Shown piece after piece: positions 15,884 to 22,215 of a DNA stretch of 30,328 nt. Below the pieces are notes generated by a model. That model was not told the DNA's origin. It did not search any database and was given only the letters and a program-made list of their open reading frames with translations. Both the position numbers and the translations under genes were made by a program. Every line of letters begins with the position of its first letter. The first letter of the stretch is position 1. Location of the stretch: the NCBI RefSeq assembly GCF_902464545.1, contig NZ_CABQJR010000028.1, positions 1 through 30,328 of the forward strand, read 5' to 3'. The DNA comes from an uncultured Senegalimassilia sp. GTDB taxonomy: Bacteria; Actinomycetota; Coriobacteriia; Coriobacteriales; Eggerthellaceae.

Positions 15884-15907
15884 AAAGCGCTACGCAATGC
15901 GCTTTTT
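15884..15907 (+). terminator. Terminator-like hairpin upstream of the symporter gene
   Basis: A 7-bp stem (15884-15890 with 15899-15905) with an 8-nt loop runs into a T-run (15903-15907), about 95 nt before the symporter start. A second small stem, GTCCC/GGGAC (about 15960-15973), is followed by TCATTTTT. With no gene upstream on this strand, these could be leader attenuators or leftovers; no known riboswitch is recognised. Confidence 0.35.
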
Positions 15908-15943
15908 CGCCGAGACTTCGGTGGTCTGCAGCGAAGGCGGCTC

Positions 15944-15949
15944 TATAAT
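15944..15949 (+). promoter_or_regulatory. Candidate -10 box for the symporter gene
   Basis: A perfect TATAAT lies 50 nt upstream of the start codon. No good -35 is visible. If used, transcription would begin after the first hairpin (15884-15907) and before the second. Confidence 0.45.
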
Positions 15950-15999
15950 AAACCGTCGCGTCCCTAAAGGGACTCATTTTTAAGGCTACGAGGTTTTGC

Positions 16000-17439
16000 A
16001 TGAACTACATCGAAGTGCTCGACAGCATAGACGCCGCCGTTTGGGGGCCTCCTATGATCATCTTGCTGTTGGGCTGCCATATCTACACCACCATCCGCAC
16101 CAAGGGCATCCAGCGCAAACTGCCCTTGGCGCTCAAGCTTTCCATCACGAAGGACAACGGCGCCCAAGGCGACGTCAGCAACTTCGGCGCCATGGCGACC
16201 TCGCTTGCCTCCACGCTGGGAACGGGCTCCATCGTCGGAGTGGCCACTGCGGTGCTCTCCGGCGGCCCGGGCGCGGTGCTGTGGATGTGGCTTACCGGCA
16301 TTCTGGGCATGGCAACGAAGTACACCGAGGTCTACGCTGCCATGAAGTACCGCGTGAAGGACCGCCAAGGTCACATGATGGGCGGCGCCATGCACGTGTG
16401 GGAGCAGCGCTACAAGCGCCCTGACGGCACCGTGCCGTGGTGGGCGAAGTTCATGGCCATCTGGTTCGCCGTCATGGCGTGCCTCACCATCTTCGGAGTC
16501 GGATCGGCCGTGCAGACCAGCGCCATCACCTCGGTTGCGCAGGCCAACTTCGGCGTGGAGCCCTGGATCGTCGCCGCCATCGTGTGCGGTAGCGCCCTGC
16601 TCATCATCATGGGCGGCTTGGGGACCATCTCCAACATTTGCGAGAAGCTCGTGCCCATCATGGGCGTCGCGTACATCTTGGGCTGCGCCTATATCCTCGT
16701 TTGCAACTGGGCGTTCATCGGCGAGTCGTTCAGGTTGATCTTCGAATGCGCCTTCACCCCTCGCGCGGCCTTCGGCGGTGCGGTGGGAAGCGGCATCATC
16801 GTGGCACTGCAGTTCGGCTGCGCGCGCGGCCTGTTCTCCAACGAGGCGGGCTTGGGTACGGCTCCGCTCATCAGCGCCGCCGCCGAGTCGAAGAACCCCG
16901 CGCGCCAGGCGCTCGTGTCCATGACCGGCCCGTTTTGGTGCACGGTGGTCATCTGCTTCGTGACCGCTTTGGTCATCGTCTCATCGCTGTGCGCCCACCC
17001 CACGCTCATCCAGGATGCCGGCGTCACCAACGGCGCCACGCTTGCCAACGCCGTGTTCGCCACCATCCCCTACGTGGGCGCGCCGATCCTCATGCTGGGC
17101 ATCCTGTGCTTCGCTTATTCCACCATCATCGGGTGGAGCTACTACGGCGAACGCGTCACCCTGTACCTGTTCGGCCGCCGTTGGGTGCCGCTGTACCTGG
17201 GCTTCTATATTTGCATGGGCTTTTTGGGCGGCGTGGGCGTCGGCGATGTTGCCTGGACGGCAACCGACATCTCCAACGCGCTCATGGCGCTGCCTAACAT
17301 CCTCATGGTGCTGCTGTGCGCCGGCATGGTGGGCAAGGAGACGCAGCATTACGTCTACGACGGCAACATCGACGAGGAGCTGCGTGTGGACATCCACGAG
17401 CTGCCCGAGAAAAGCGTGTTCACCCGCAAGAAGGCGTAA
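16000..17439 (+). CDS. AGCS-family amino-acid:cation symporter
   Basis: Membrane symporter of the alanine or glycine:cation symporter (AGCS) family, which imports small neutral amino acids with Na+ or H+. The 479-aa protein is strongly hydrophobic with about ten or more helices. It has the family blocks GTGSIVGVATAVLSGGPGAV (from residue 74), GMATKYTEVY and SNEAGLGTAPLISAAAE. In many members the first block reads GTGNI, so Ser at residue 77 is a variant at a substrate-proximal position and may signal altered specificity. The start has a CGAGG site about 9 nt upstream. It is a single gene; a hairpin at 17488-17515 may end the transcript, and the first palindromic repeat begins 6 nt after the stop. 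Confidence 0.93.
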   Translation: MNYIEVLDSIDAAVWGPPMIILLLGCHIYTTIRTKGIQRKLPLALKLSITKDNGAQGDVSNFGAMATSLASTLGTGSIVGVATAVLSGGPGAVLWMWLTGILGMATKYTEVYAAMKYRVKDRQGHMMGGAMHVWEQRYKRPDGTVPWWAKFMAIWFAVMACLTIFGVGSAVQTSAITSVAQANFGVEPWIVAAIVCGSALLIIMGGLGTISNICEKLVPIMGVAYILGCAYILVCNWAFIGESFRLIFECAFTPRAAFGGAVGSGIIVALQFGCARGLFSNEAGLGTAPLISAAAESKNPARQALVSMTGPFWCTVVICFVTALVIVSSLCAHPTLIQDAGVTNGATLANAVFATIPYVGAPILMLGILCFAYSTIIGWSYYGERVTLYLFGRRWVPLYLGFYICMGFLGGVGVGDVAWTATDISNALMALPNILMVLLCAGMVGKETQHYVYDGNIDEELRVDIHELPEKSVFTRKKA

Positions 17440-17444
17440 GGTCG

Positions 17445-17473
17445 CGTGAACAGGGGACAGGAACCTGTTCACG
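17445..17473. repeat. Palindromic repeat, copy 1
   Basis: A perfect 10-bp stem CGTGAACAGG/CCTGTTCACG with a 9-nt loop, directly after the symporter stop. First of four related GAACAGGGGAC elements within 432 nt. Confidence 0.85.
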
Positions 17474-17487
17474 TTGAGAATGCTTCG

Positions 17488-17515
17488 CAAGCCGGTCGCT
17501 TTCGCGGCCGGCTTG
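17488..17515 (+). terminator. Probable terminator of the symporter gene
   Basis: An 8-bp stem CAAGCCGG/CCGGCTTG (17488-17495 with 17508-17515) is followed by TTGCATTC, about 50 nt after the stop. The T-tract is weak. Confidence 0.5.
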
Positions 17516-17548
17516 TTGCATTCAGGGGGCTTTTGCGGTGTCCGTCGC

Positions 17549-17571
17549 GAACAGGGGACAGTCCCCTGTTC
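17549..17571. repeat. Palindromic repeat, copy 2
   Basis: A perfect palindrome with 11-bp arms GAACAGGGGAC/GTCCCCTGTTC around one base, followed by AAGTT. It is the cleanest copy and a good consensus for the group. Confidence 0.88.
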
Positions 17572-17683
17572 AAGTTGGTTGCAAACCTGCGTACTCCCGT
17601 TTCGGTGAGTTTTGCGCCCTCAGGGAGCGTTTTGCAAGTCGAATAGGGAAGGAAGCGGAGCGGTTGCCTCTTCGGCGAGCCCG

Positions 17684-17708
17684 TGAACAGGGGACAGGCC
17701 CCTGTTCA
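17684..17708. repeat. Palindromic repeat, copy 3
   Basis: 10-bp arms TGAACAGGGG/CCCCTGTTCA with a 5-nt loop, followed by TGTT. Same orientation and flank type as copies 1 and 2. Confidence 0.85.
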
Positions 17709-17853
17709 TGTTGCGGTCCGGCCTGCGGTATCGCTTCTGCCACCTCCCTTCTCCGAGATGCCTCCTCTTCTCTCGAGAGGGCTCTCGGCTCTCGTTTCCA
17801 AAAGGGCTTTTCCGGGCTCAGCTGTATTCGCCCGGCTGAGTCCGGGAACCCCT

Positions 17854-17876
17854 GAACGGGGGACTGTCCCCTGTTC
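17854..17876. repeat. Palindromic repeat, copy 4
   Basis: GAACGGGGGAC/GTCCCCTGTTC arms around one base, with a single mismatch, followed by AAGTT as in copy 2. It lies about 90 nt before the next gene. Confidence 0.85.
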
Positions 17877-17952
17877 AAGTTAGCGTCGTCCGCGCAATGC
17901 GGGCATCCCTTGAAGCGCGGGCTTGTCCGGCGTTGGCGTGCGGGCTTCACCT

Positions 17953-17958
17953 TATAAT
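17953..17958 (+). promoter_or_regulatory. -10 box implying a leaderless transcript
   Basis: TATAAT ends 7 nt before the ATG at 17966, so transcription would start at or next to the start codon. No strong ribosome site precedes that ATG. The -35 region is unclear. Leaderless mRNAs are common in Actinobacteria. Confidence 0.5.
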
Positions 17959-17965
17959 GGCGGGT

Positions 17966-19528
17966 ATGGAAACTATCGCAATCATAGGCGGCGGCGCATC
18001 GGGCCTGATGGCGGCTGTGGAAGCATCGCTTGCGCTGCGTCAGGCGGGCACTGCGGCGCACGTAGCCCTGTTCGAGGCCGACCCCGAGCGCATCGGCCGC
18101 TCCATCCTTGCAACCGGCAACGGCCGCTGCAACATCTCGAACGCCTGCATCAGCGCTGACGCGTATCGCAACCATGCTTTCGTCGAAGAGGCGCTTATGC
18201 ACCTGCAAAGCGGTTACGCTGTCGAGCGCGGCGCGGCGTGTACGCGAACCCTTGAGGCGAACCCCGTGCTCGAGCGGTTCGCCGACATGGGCCTTGTGAT
18301 GCGCGAAGAATCCGAGGGCCGCTTATACCCCATGGCGAACAAAGCCACCAGCGTGTTGGATGTGCTGCGATCCACCGCTGCCGAGCTGGGCGTCGACGTG
18401 CAAACCGACAAGCACGCCTTGCGCGTGGACGCGCCAACTCTGGGTGGCGTGGGCTGTTTCAATATCCGCTTCGCCGACAAGACGATTGCGCATGCGGCTG
18501 CGGTCATTGTGGCCGTTGGCGGGCGTGCGGCAAGCGGCATTCAGCTGCCAAAGCCGCTGGCTTGTTCGGATATGCAGCCCGTTTTGGGGCCTTTGCGCGT
18601 TGACGCGCAAGGCGCCAAGCTCACCCGACAGCTCAACAACATCCGCGTGCGCGGCACCGTGCATCTCGAACGAGGTGGGCGCCGCGTCGCAAGCGAGCGC
18701 GGCGAACTGCTCTTCCGCGACTACGGAGTCTCCGGCGTGTCGGTGTTCAACCTGTCGCGTTTTGCACAGCCCGGCGACGACCTAGTCGTCGACTTCCTGC
18801 CCGACATCCCCTCGGACGACATGGAGCGCTTCATGATGACGCGCCGCAAGCGGATGCAGAAGCTGCTGGGCGGCGAGCTTACGCTTGATCGCTTCCTCGA
18901 GGGCCTGCTGCTGCCCGCGGTGTCCGCCGCGGCGCTGCGCCAGACGGGTTTGCGTACCGGTGACCGATTTACACAAGAGATGATTCCCCAGCTTTGCGAC
19001 ATGCTTAAGGGCATGCGCTTGGCGGTGGAGGGCATCGGCGACGAGCGCCAATGCCAGGTGCGCCGCGGCGGCTTCCCTGTGGAGCGATTCAACCCCGCTA
19101 CCTGCGAAGCGCTTGACGTGCCGGGCCTGTTCGTCACGGGAGAGGCGCTCGACGTCGACGCGCCCTGCGGCGGCTTCAACCTGCATTGGGCCTGGTCAAG
19201 CGGCATGCTCGCCGGCCGCGCCGCAGCTGATCGCATTGCAGGTGGGGAAGGCGTTGAGCGTGACGGCTCCCGCGCGGGCGCAAAGCCGCGTCCGATTGGC
19301 AGGCGGTCACCGTCTTGCACCGGTAATCTGAACCCTCCCTCGGGCCGCGATTCTCGCTCGCAGGCTGCGTCACGCTCCGGTGGTTCGCATGCTCCCGCCA
19401 GTGCTGGCACCTGCCGCTCCTCTTCTCGCGCGGGAAAACCGCGCCCCTCGCACAGGGGCGAACGCAGCAAAACCCGCAACCAGCGTGGCGGGAACGCTGC
19501 CCGCAATGCCCGTCATCGCAATCGATAG
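17966..19528 (+). CDS. HI0933-like FAD-dependent oxidoreductase with basic tail
   Basis: Cytoplasmic flavoprotein of the HI0933/COG2081 family, whose members include the bile-acid reductase BaiN; the substrate here is unknown. The 520-aa product opens with the FAD dinucleotide fold IIGGGASG (6-13), then GRSILATGNGRCNISN, typical of the family. It ends its core with the second FAD motif PGLFVTGEALDVDAPCGGFNLHWAWSSG, abbreviated here as GEALDVDAPCGGFN. Family members are about 400-420 aa. Here roughly 90 extra residues follow the core (from about 430), rich in Arg, Ser, Gly and Pro and probably disordered. The start at 17966 is chosen from the TATAAT position; 17957, three codons earlier, is the alternative. 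The next oxidoreductase begins 13 nt after the stop. Confidence 0.9.
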   Translation: METIAIIGGGASGLMAAVEASLALRQAGTAAHVALFEADPERIGRSILATGNGRCNISNACISADAYRNHAFVEEALMHLQSGYAVERGAACTRTLEANPVLERFADMGLVMREESEGRLYPMANKATSVLDVLRSTAAELGVDVQTDKHALRVDAPTLGGVGCFNIRFADKTIAHAAAVIVAVGGRAASGIQLPKPLACSDMQPVLGPLRVDAQGAKLTRQLNNIRVRGTVHLERGGRRVASERGELLFRDYGVSGVSVFNLSRFAQPGDDLVVDFLPDIPSDDMERFMMTRRKRMQKLLGGELTLDRFLEGLLLPAVSAAALRQTGLRTGDRFTQEMIPQLCDMLKGMRLAVEGIGDERQCQVRRGGFPVERFNPATCEALDVPGLFVTGEALDVDAPCGGFNLHWAWSSGMLAGRAAADRIAGGEGVERDGSRAGAKPRPIGRRSPSCTGNLNPPSGRDSRSQAASRSGGSHAPASAGTCRSSSRAGKPRPSHRGERSKTRNQRGGNAARNARHRNR

Positions 19529-19541
19529 CCCGGAGGAAACC

Positions 19542-21347
19542 ATGCTTGAGATCTCAAACCTCGCCCTTCCGCTCGATGCCGGGCTCGAAGGCAAGCAAGC
19601 TGAAAAGCTCGTGCGTCGCGCCGCAGCCCGAGCGCTCAATATCCCGCCGAACGATATAACCGAAATCCGCCTGCTTAAACGCAGCGTCGACGCGCGCAAA
19701 AAGCACGACGTGCACTTCGTGGCAACGCTTGGTGTGGAGATGGCAGGCGGCGCCAAGGCCGAAGCTGTGGCAATCGAGGCAGCGGCGCACCGCAAAGGCG
19801 CAGCGAACGTGAAAGCGCATCGGCCTTACGAGCCGCTGCGGGTCCCGCAGGTCGGCGCTTCGCGCCAGGCGCAGGACGAACCCCGCCCCATCGTGGTGGG
19901 CACCGGCCCGGCCGGCCTGTTTTGCGCGCTCTACCTGGCGCGCGCCGGTCTGCGCCCGCTCGTGGTCGAGCGCGGCGCGGCGGTCGACGAGCGCATGGCG
20001 GCGGTCGACGCCTTCAACGCCGGCGAGCCGCTCGATCCGCACACCAACATCCAGTACGGCGAAGGTGGGGCGGGAACGTTCTCGGACGGCAAGCTGACCA
20101 CGAACATCAAAAGCCCCTGGGCGCAGCACGTCCTGCACCTGTTCGTGGAAGCCGGAGCGCCCGAGGAGATCCTGTGGCAGGCAAAACCTCACATCGGCAC
20201 CGATTTGCTCGTGGATATCGTGCGCAACATCCGCAAGCAGATCGAGCAAGCCGGCGGCGAAGTGCGCTTCAACACCCAGCTCACATCCCTGCATTTCGAA
20301 AACGGCCACCTAACCCAAGCCGAAATCACCAGATTTGCCACCCAATCCGAACCCACCGTCGAGCTGATCCCCGCAAGCCACGTCGTGCTGGCGTGCGGCC
20401 ATTCCGCTCGCGACACGTTCGAGCTCGTGCGCGACGCGGGTGTGCATATGGAGCAGAAACCGTTCTCCGTGGGCGTGCGCATCGAGCATCCCCAGCAGCT
20501 CATCAACCGCTCGCAATACGGGAAGGCCGCTGATCACCCGGCGCTCGGCGCCGCCGATTACAAGCTGTCGATGCATCTGCGCCCGCAAAAGGGCGAAGAG
20601 CAGGGCCGCGGCGTGTACACGTTCTGCATGTGCCCAGGTGGGGAAGTGGTGTGCGCCGCCAGCGAGCCGGAAGGCGTGGTGGTCAACGGCATGAGCCGTT
20701 TCGCGCGCGATGGGCAAAACGCCAACAGCGCGCTGCTGGTCGGCGTGGGCCCCGAGGATTTCGACGGCGAAGACCCGCTTGCGGGCATCAAGCTGCAGCG
20801 CGAGATGGAGCAGACAGCCTACCGAACCGCCATCGCCGCCGGCGGCGAACCGTATCAGGCGCCCGCGCAAACCGTCGGCGACTTCCTGACGCATCGCGCC
20901 GGCAGCCCGAGCAAGCAGGTGAAGCCCACCTACGCGCGCGGCGTCGCATGGTGCGACCTGCACGAGTGCCTCCCTCCGTTCGTAGCGCGCGCCATGGAGC
21001 AGGCCCTTCCGCAGCTCGACCGCCGCTTGCACGGCTTCGCCGATCCGCAGGCGGTGCTCACCGGCGTGGAAACCCGCAGCTCAAGCCCCGTGCGCATCGT
21101 GCGCGGCAAGAACATGCAGGCCCAACTGGCGGCAGCGCCCGTCTCGGGCTGCCCACAAGGCGGGGCCCCGACGTTCTCGGATTCCCCAGCCGCCAAGGGG
21201 CAGCCCGCTGACACCTCCGCGTTCGAGCCCGAAACCGGCCTTTACCCCTGCGGCGAAGGCGCGGGCTATGCAGGCGGCATCATGTCCGCAGCCTGCGACG
21301 GCCTGCGCGTGGCAAGCGCCCTGGTGGAAAGCTTGCGGCTCGAATAG
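19542..21347 (+). CDS. COG2509-like FAD-dependent dehydrogenase
   Basis: Predicted FAD-dependent oxidoreductase of the COG2509 type; substrate unknown. The 601-aa product has a small N-terminal alpha/beta domain (about 1-95, with NIPPNDITEIRLLKRSVDARKK shortened here to DARKKHD). The Rossmann FAD motif is VVGTGPAGLFCALYLARAG (about 117-135). It also has the family block NIQYGEGGAGTFSDGKLTT and a C-terminal GLYPCGEGAGYAGGIMSAACDG, which closes the FAD site. The start at 19542 has GGAGG 7 nt upstream, inside the end region of the HI0933-like gene, and the two are almost certainly one operon. An upstream in-frame extension to 19380 overlaps the previous gene's tail and is rejected. An unusual loop near residues 530-560 (Gly/Pro/Ser-rich) separates core strands. 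Confidence 0.9.
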   Translation: MLEISNLALPLDAGLEGKQAEKLVRRAAARALNIPPNDITEIRLLKRSVDARKKHDVHFVATLGVEMAGGAKAEAVAIEAAAHRKGAANVKAHRPYEPLRVPQVGASRQAQDEPRPIVVGTGPAGLFCALYLARAGLRPLVVERGAAVDERMAAVDAFNAGEPLDPHTNIQYGEGGAGTFSDGKLTTNIKSPWAQHVLHLFVEAGAPEEILWQAKPHIGTDLLVDIVRNIRKQIEQAGGEVRFNTQLTSLHFENGHLTQAEITRFATQSEPTVELIPASHVVLACGHSARDTFELVRDAGVHMEQKPFSVGVRIEHPQQLINRSQYGKAADHPALGAADYKLSMHLRPQKGEEQGRGVYTFCMCPGGEVVCAASEPEGVVVNGMSRFARDGQNANSALLVGVGPEDFDGEDPLAGIKLQREMEQTAYRTAIAAGGEPYQAPAQTVGDFLTHRAGSPSKQVKPTYARGVAWCDLHECLPPFVARAMEQALPQLDRRLHGFADPQAVLTGVETRSSSPVRIVRGKNMQAQLAAAPVSGCPQGGAPTFSDSPAAKGQPADTSAFEPETGLYPCGEGAGYAGGIMSAACDGLRVASALVESLRLE

Positions 21348-21381
21348 GGAAGCGGCCACGAAGCCGCCTTAAAACAGCCAT

Positions 21382-21798
21382 TCATTCGCCCAGCTCAGCA
21401 GCCCAATCGAAATCAATCGGCGGTGCGGTCGGCTCTTCGGCCGCCGTGCCGCCGCCTGCGTCCTCGACGCTCTTGCCGTCCCATTGGCACGCGCGCATGT
21501 CGACGCGCCCGTCGTCCAAAAACGTCACGCCCTCCGCGGTAAGCCTCGCCCGTTGCTCCTCGGGGCCGCCGAACGCAAAACCTGGCGCAAGCGAGCCATC
21601 TTTGAACACCACGCGATGGCAAGGGATCCCCGTCTGAGCCGCGCAATCCCACGGGTCGGGATTCCCGTGCATGGCATACCCGACGAACCGCGCCTTGCGA
21701 GGCTGCCCAATCAGCCGCGCGATCTGCCCATACGCCGCAACCCTCCCGCGCGGCACCCGCCGTACCGTCTCATATACCCTGTCATTGAATTCGCCCAT
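21382..21798 (-). CDS. MGMT-family DNA alkyl-repair protein, minimal form
   Basis: A 138-aa protein equal to the DNA-binding and active-site domain of O6-alkylguanine-DNA alkyltransferases, without the N-terminal domain. It has the helix-turn-helix region VPRGRVAAYGQIARLIGQP (15-33), the arginine-finger stretch KARFVGYAMHGNPDPW, and the active-site motif IPCHRVV with Cys60. Most proteins this short are alkyltransferase-like (ATL) sensors with Trp replacing that Cys; here the Cys is kept, so transfer activity is possible. The acidic tail after about 115 is variable. The start has GGAAGG 8 nt upstream. It is convergent with the COG2509 gene, 34 nt away. A TATAAT box on the minus strand lies about 50 nt upstream. 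Confidence 0.88.
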   Translation of the reverse strand: MGEFNDRVYETVRRVPRGRVAAYGQIARLIGQPRKARFVGYAMHGNPDPWDCAAQTGIPCHRVVFKDGSLAPGFAFGGPEEQRARLTAEGVTFLDDGRVDMRACQWDGKSVEDAGGGTAAEEPTAPPIDFDWAAELGE

Positions 21799-21847
21799 GC
21801 TTCGCCTTCCGATTCAACACTGCGGCCACATTGTTCGTTCCCGCATG

Positions 21848-21853
21848 ATTATA
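21848..21853 (-). promoter_or_regulatory. -10 box of the MGMT-family gene
   Basis: A perfect TATAAT on the minus strand 50 nt upstream of the start codon, giving a leader of about 43 nt. The -35 is not clear (TTGCCC at a 20-nt spacing is too far). Confidence 0.5.
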
Positions 21854-21966
21854 GGCTGGGAATCCAGCAACTTGGGCAAATCCGCCGTCTTGCGACCATG
21901 CGCAATTCTTTGCCGTCCTCTGTCGAAAACTCGGTTAAATCCCAGCTCAGACGTGGTAAAATTATT

Positions 21967-22195
21967 TGTTCGAAAATTGGCACAGATGGTTGCGCCGGGC
22001 ATGGTGCGGGCGGCTGGGGAAGGAGTTCGGCCGCTTGGGGGAATGCGGGTGCGAATCCCGCGCTCTACCAGGAACCGTATACGCTGATGAACGGGTTGGC
22101 GGCTTAGCTCATGTGCAGGCTCGTCGGCAGGTACCGCCGCAGGCATGCGGGCCGTTCAGGTGAGGCGAAGTCGGAATGCCCATCCATCGCACGAA
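21967..22195 (+). ncRNA. Cobalamin riboswitch
   Basis: The core B12-aptamer blocks appear in order: GGGGAAGGAG and GGGGGAA, then GCGGGTGCGAATCCCGCGCT, then the CAGGAACCGTA region. Far downstream is the B12-box GCGAAGTCGGAATGCCC (about 22172-22188). Spacing fits the family, with a long variable arm between. A TAAAAT box (21957-21962) just upstream is a candidate -10, with a weak -35. The element ends about 20 nt before the start codon at 22216, close enough for control of translation; no T-tract terminator is seen. Ends are approximate. It predicts repression of the downstream surface and ECF genes by B12. Confidence 0.88.
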
Positions 22196-22215
22196 GCCCT
22201 GGAAGAGAGGTTCCG

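Noticed and set aside
17446..17646. 66-codon open frame across two palindromic repeats
   Set aside because: It begins inside a repeat, has no ribosome site and no family features.
17445..17876. Possible CRISPR array
   Set aside because: The repeats are palindromic, vary in spacing (about 110-170 nt), and there are no cas genes.
22040..22075. tRNA-like 3' half (GCGGGTGCGAATCCCGC arm followed by CTCTACCA)
   Set aside because: No acceptor, D or anticodon arm fits upstream; the arm is the conserved core of the cobalamin riboswitch.
22111..22215. Upstream extension of the large surface protein
   Set aside because: These 35 codons lie within the cobalamin riboswitch; the ATG at 22216 has a proper ribosome site and is followed by the signal peptide.
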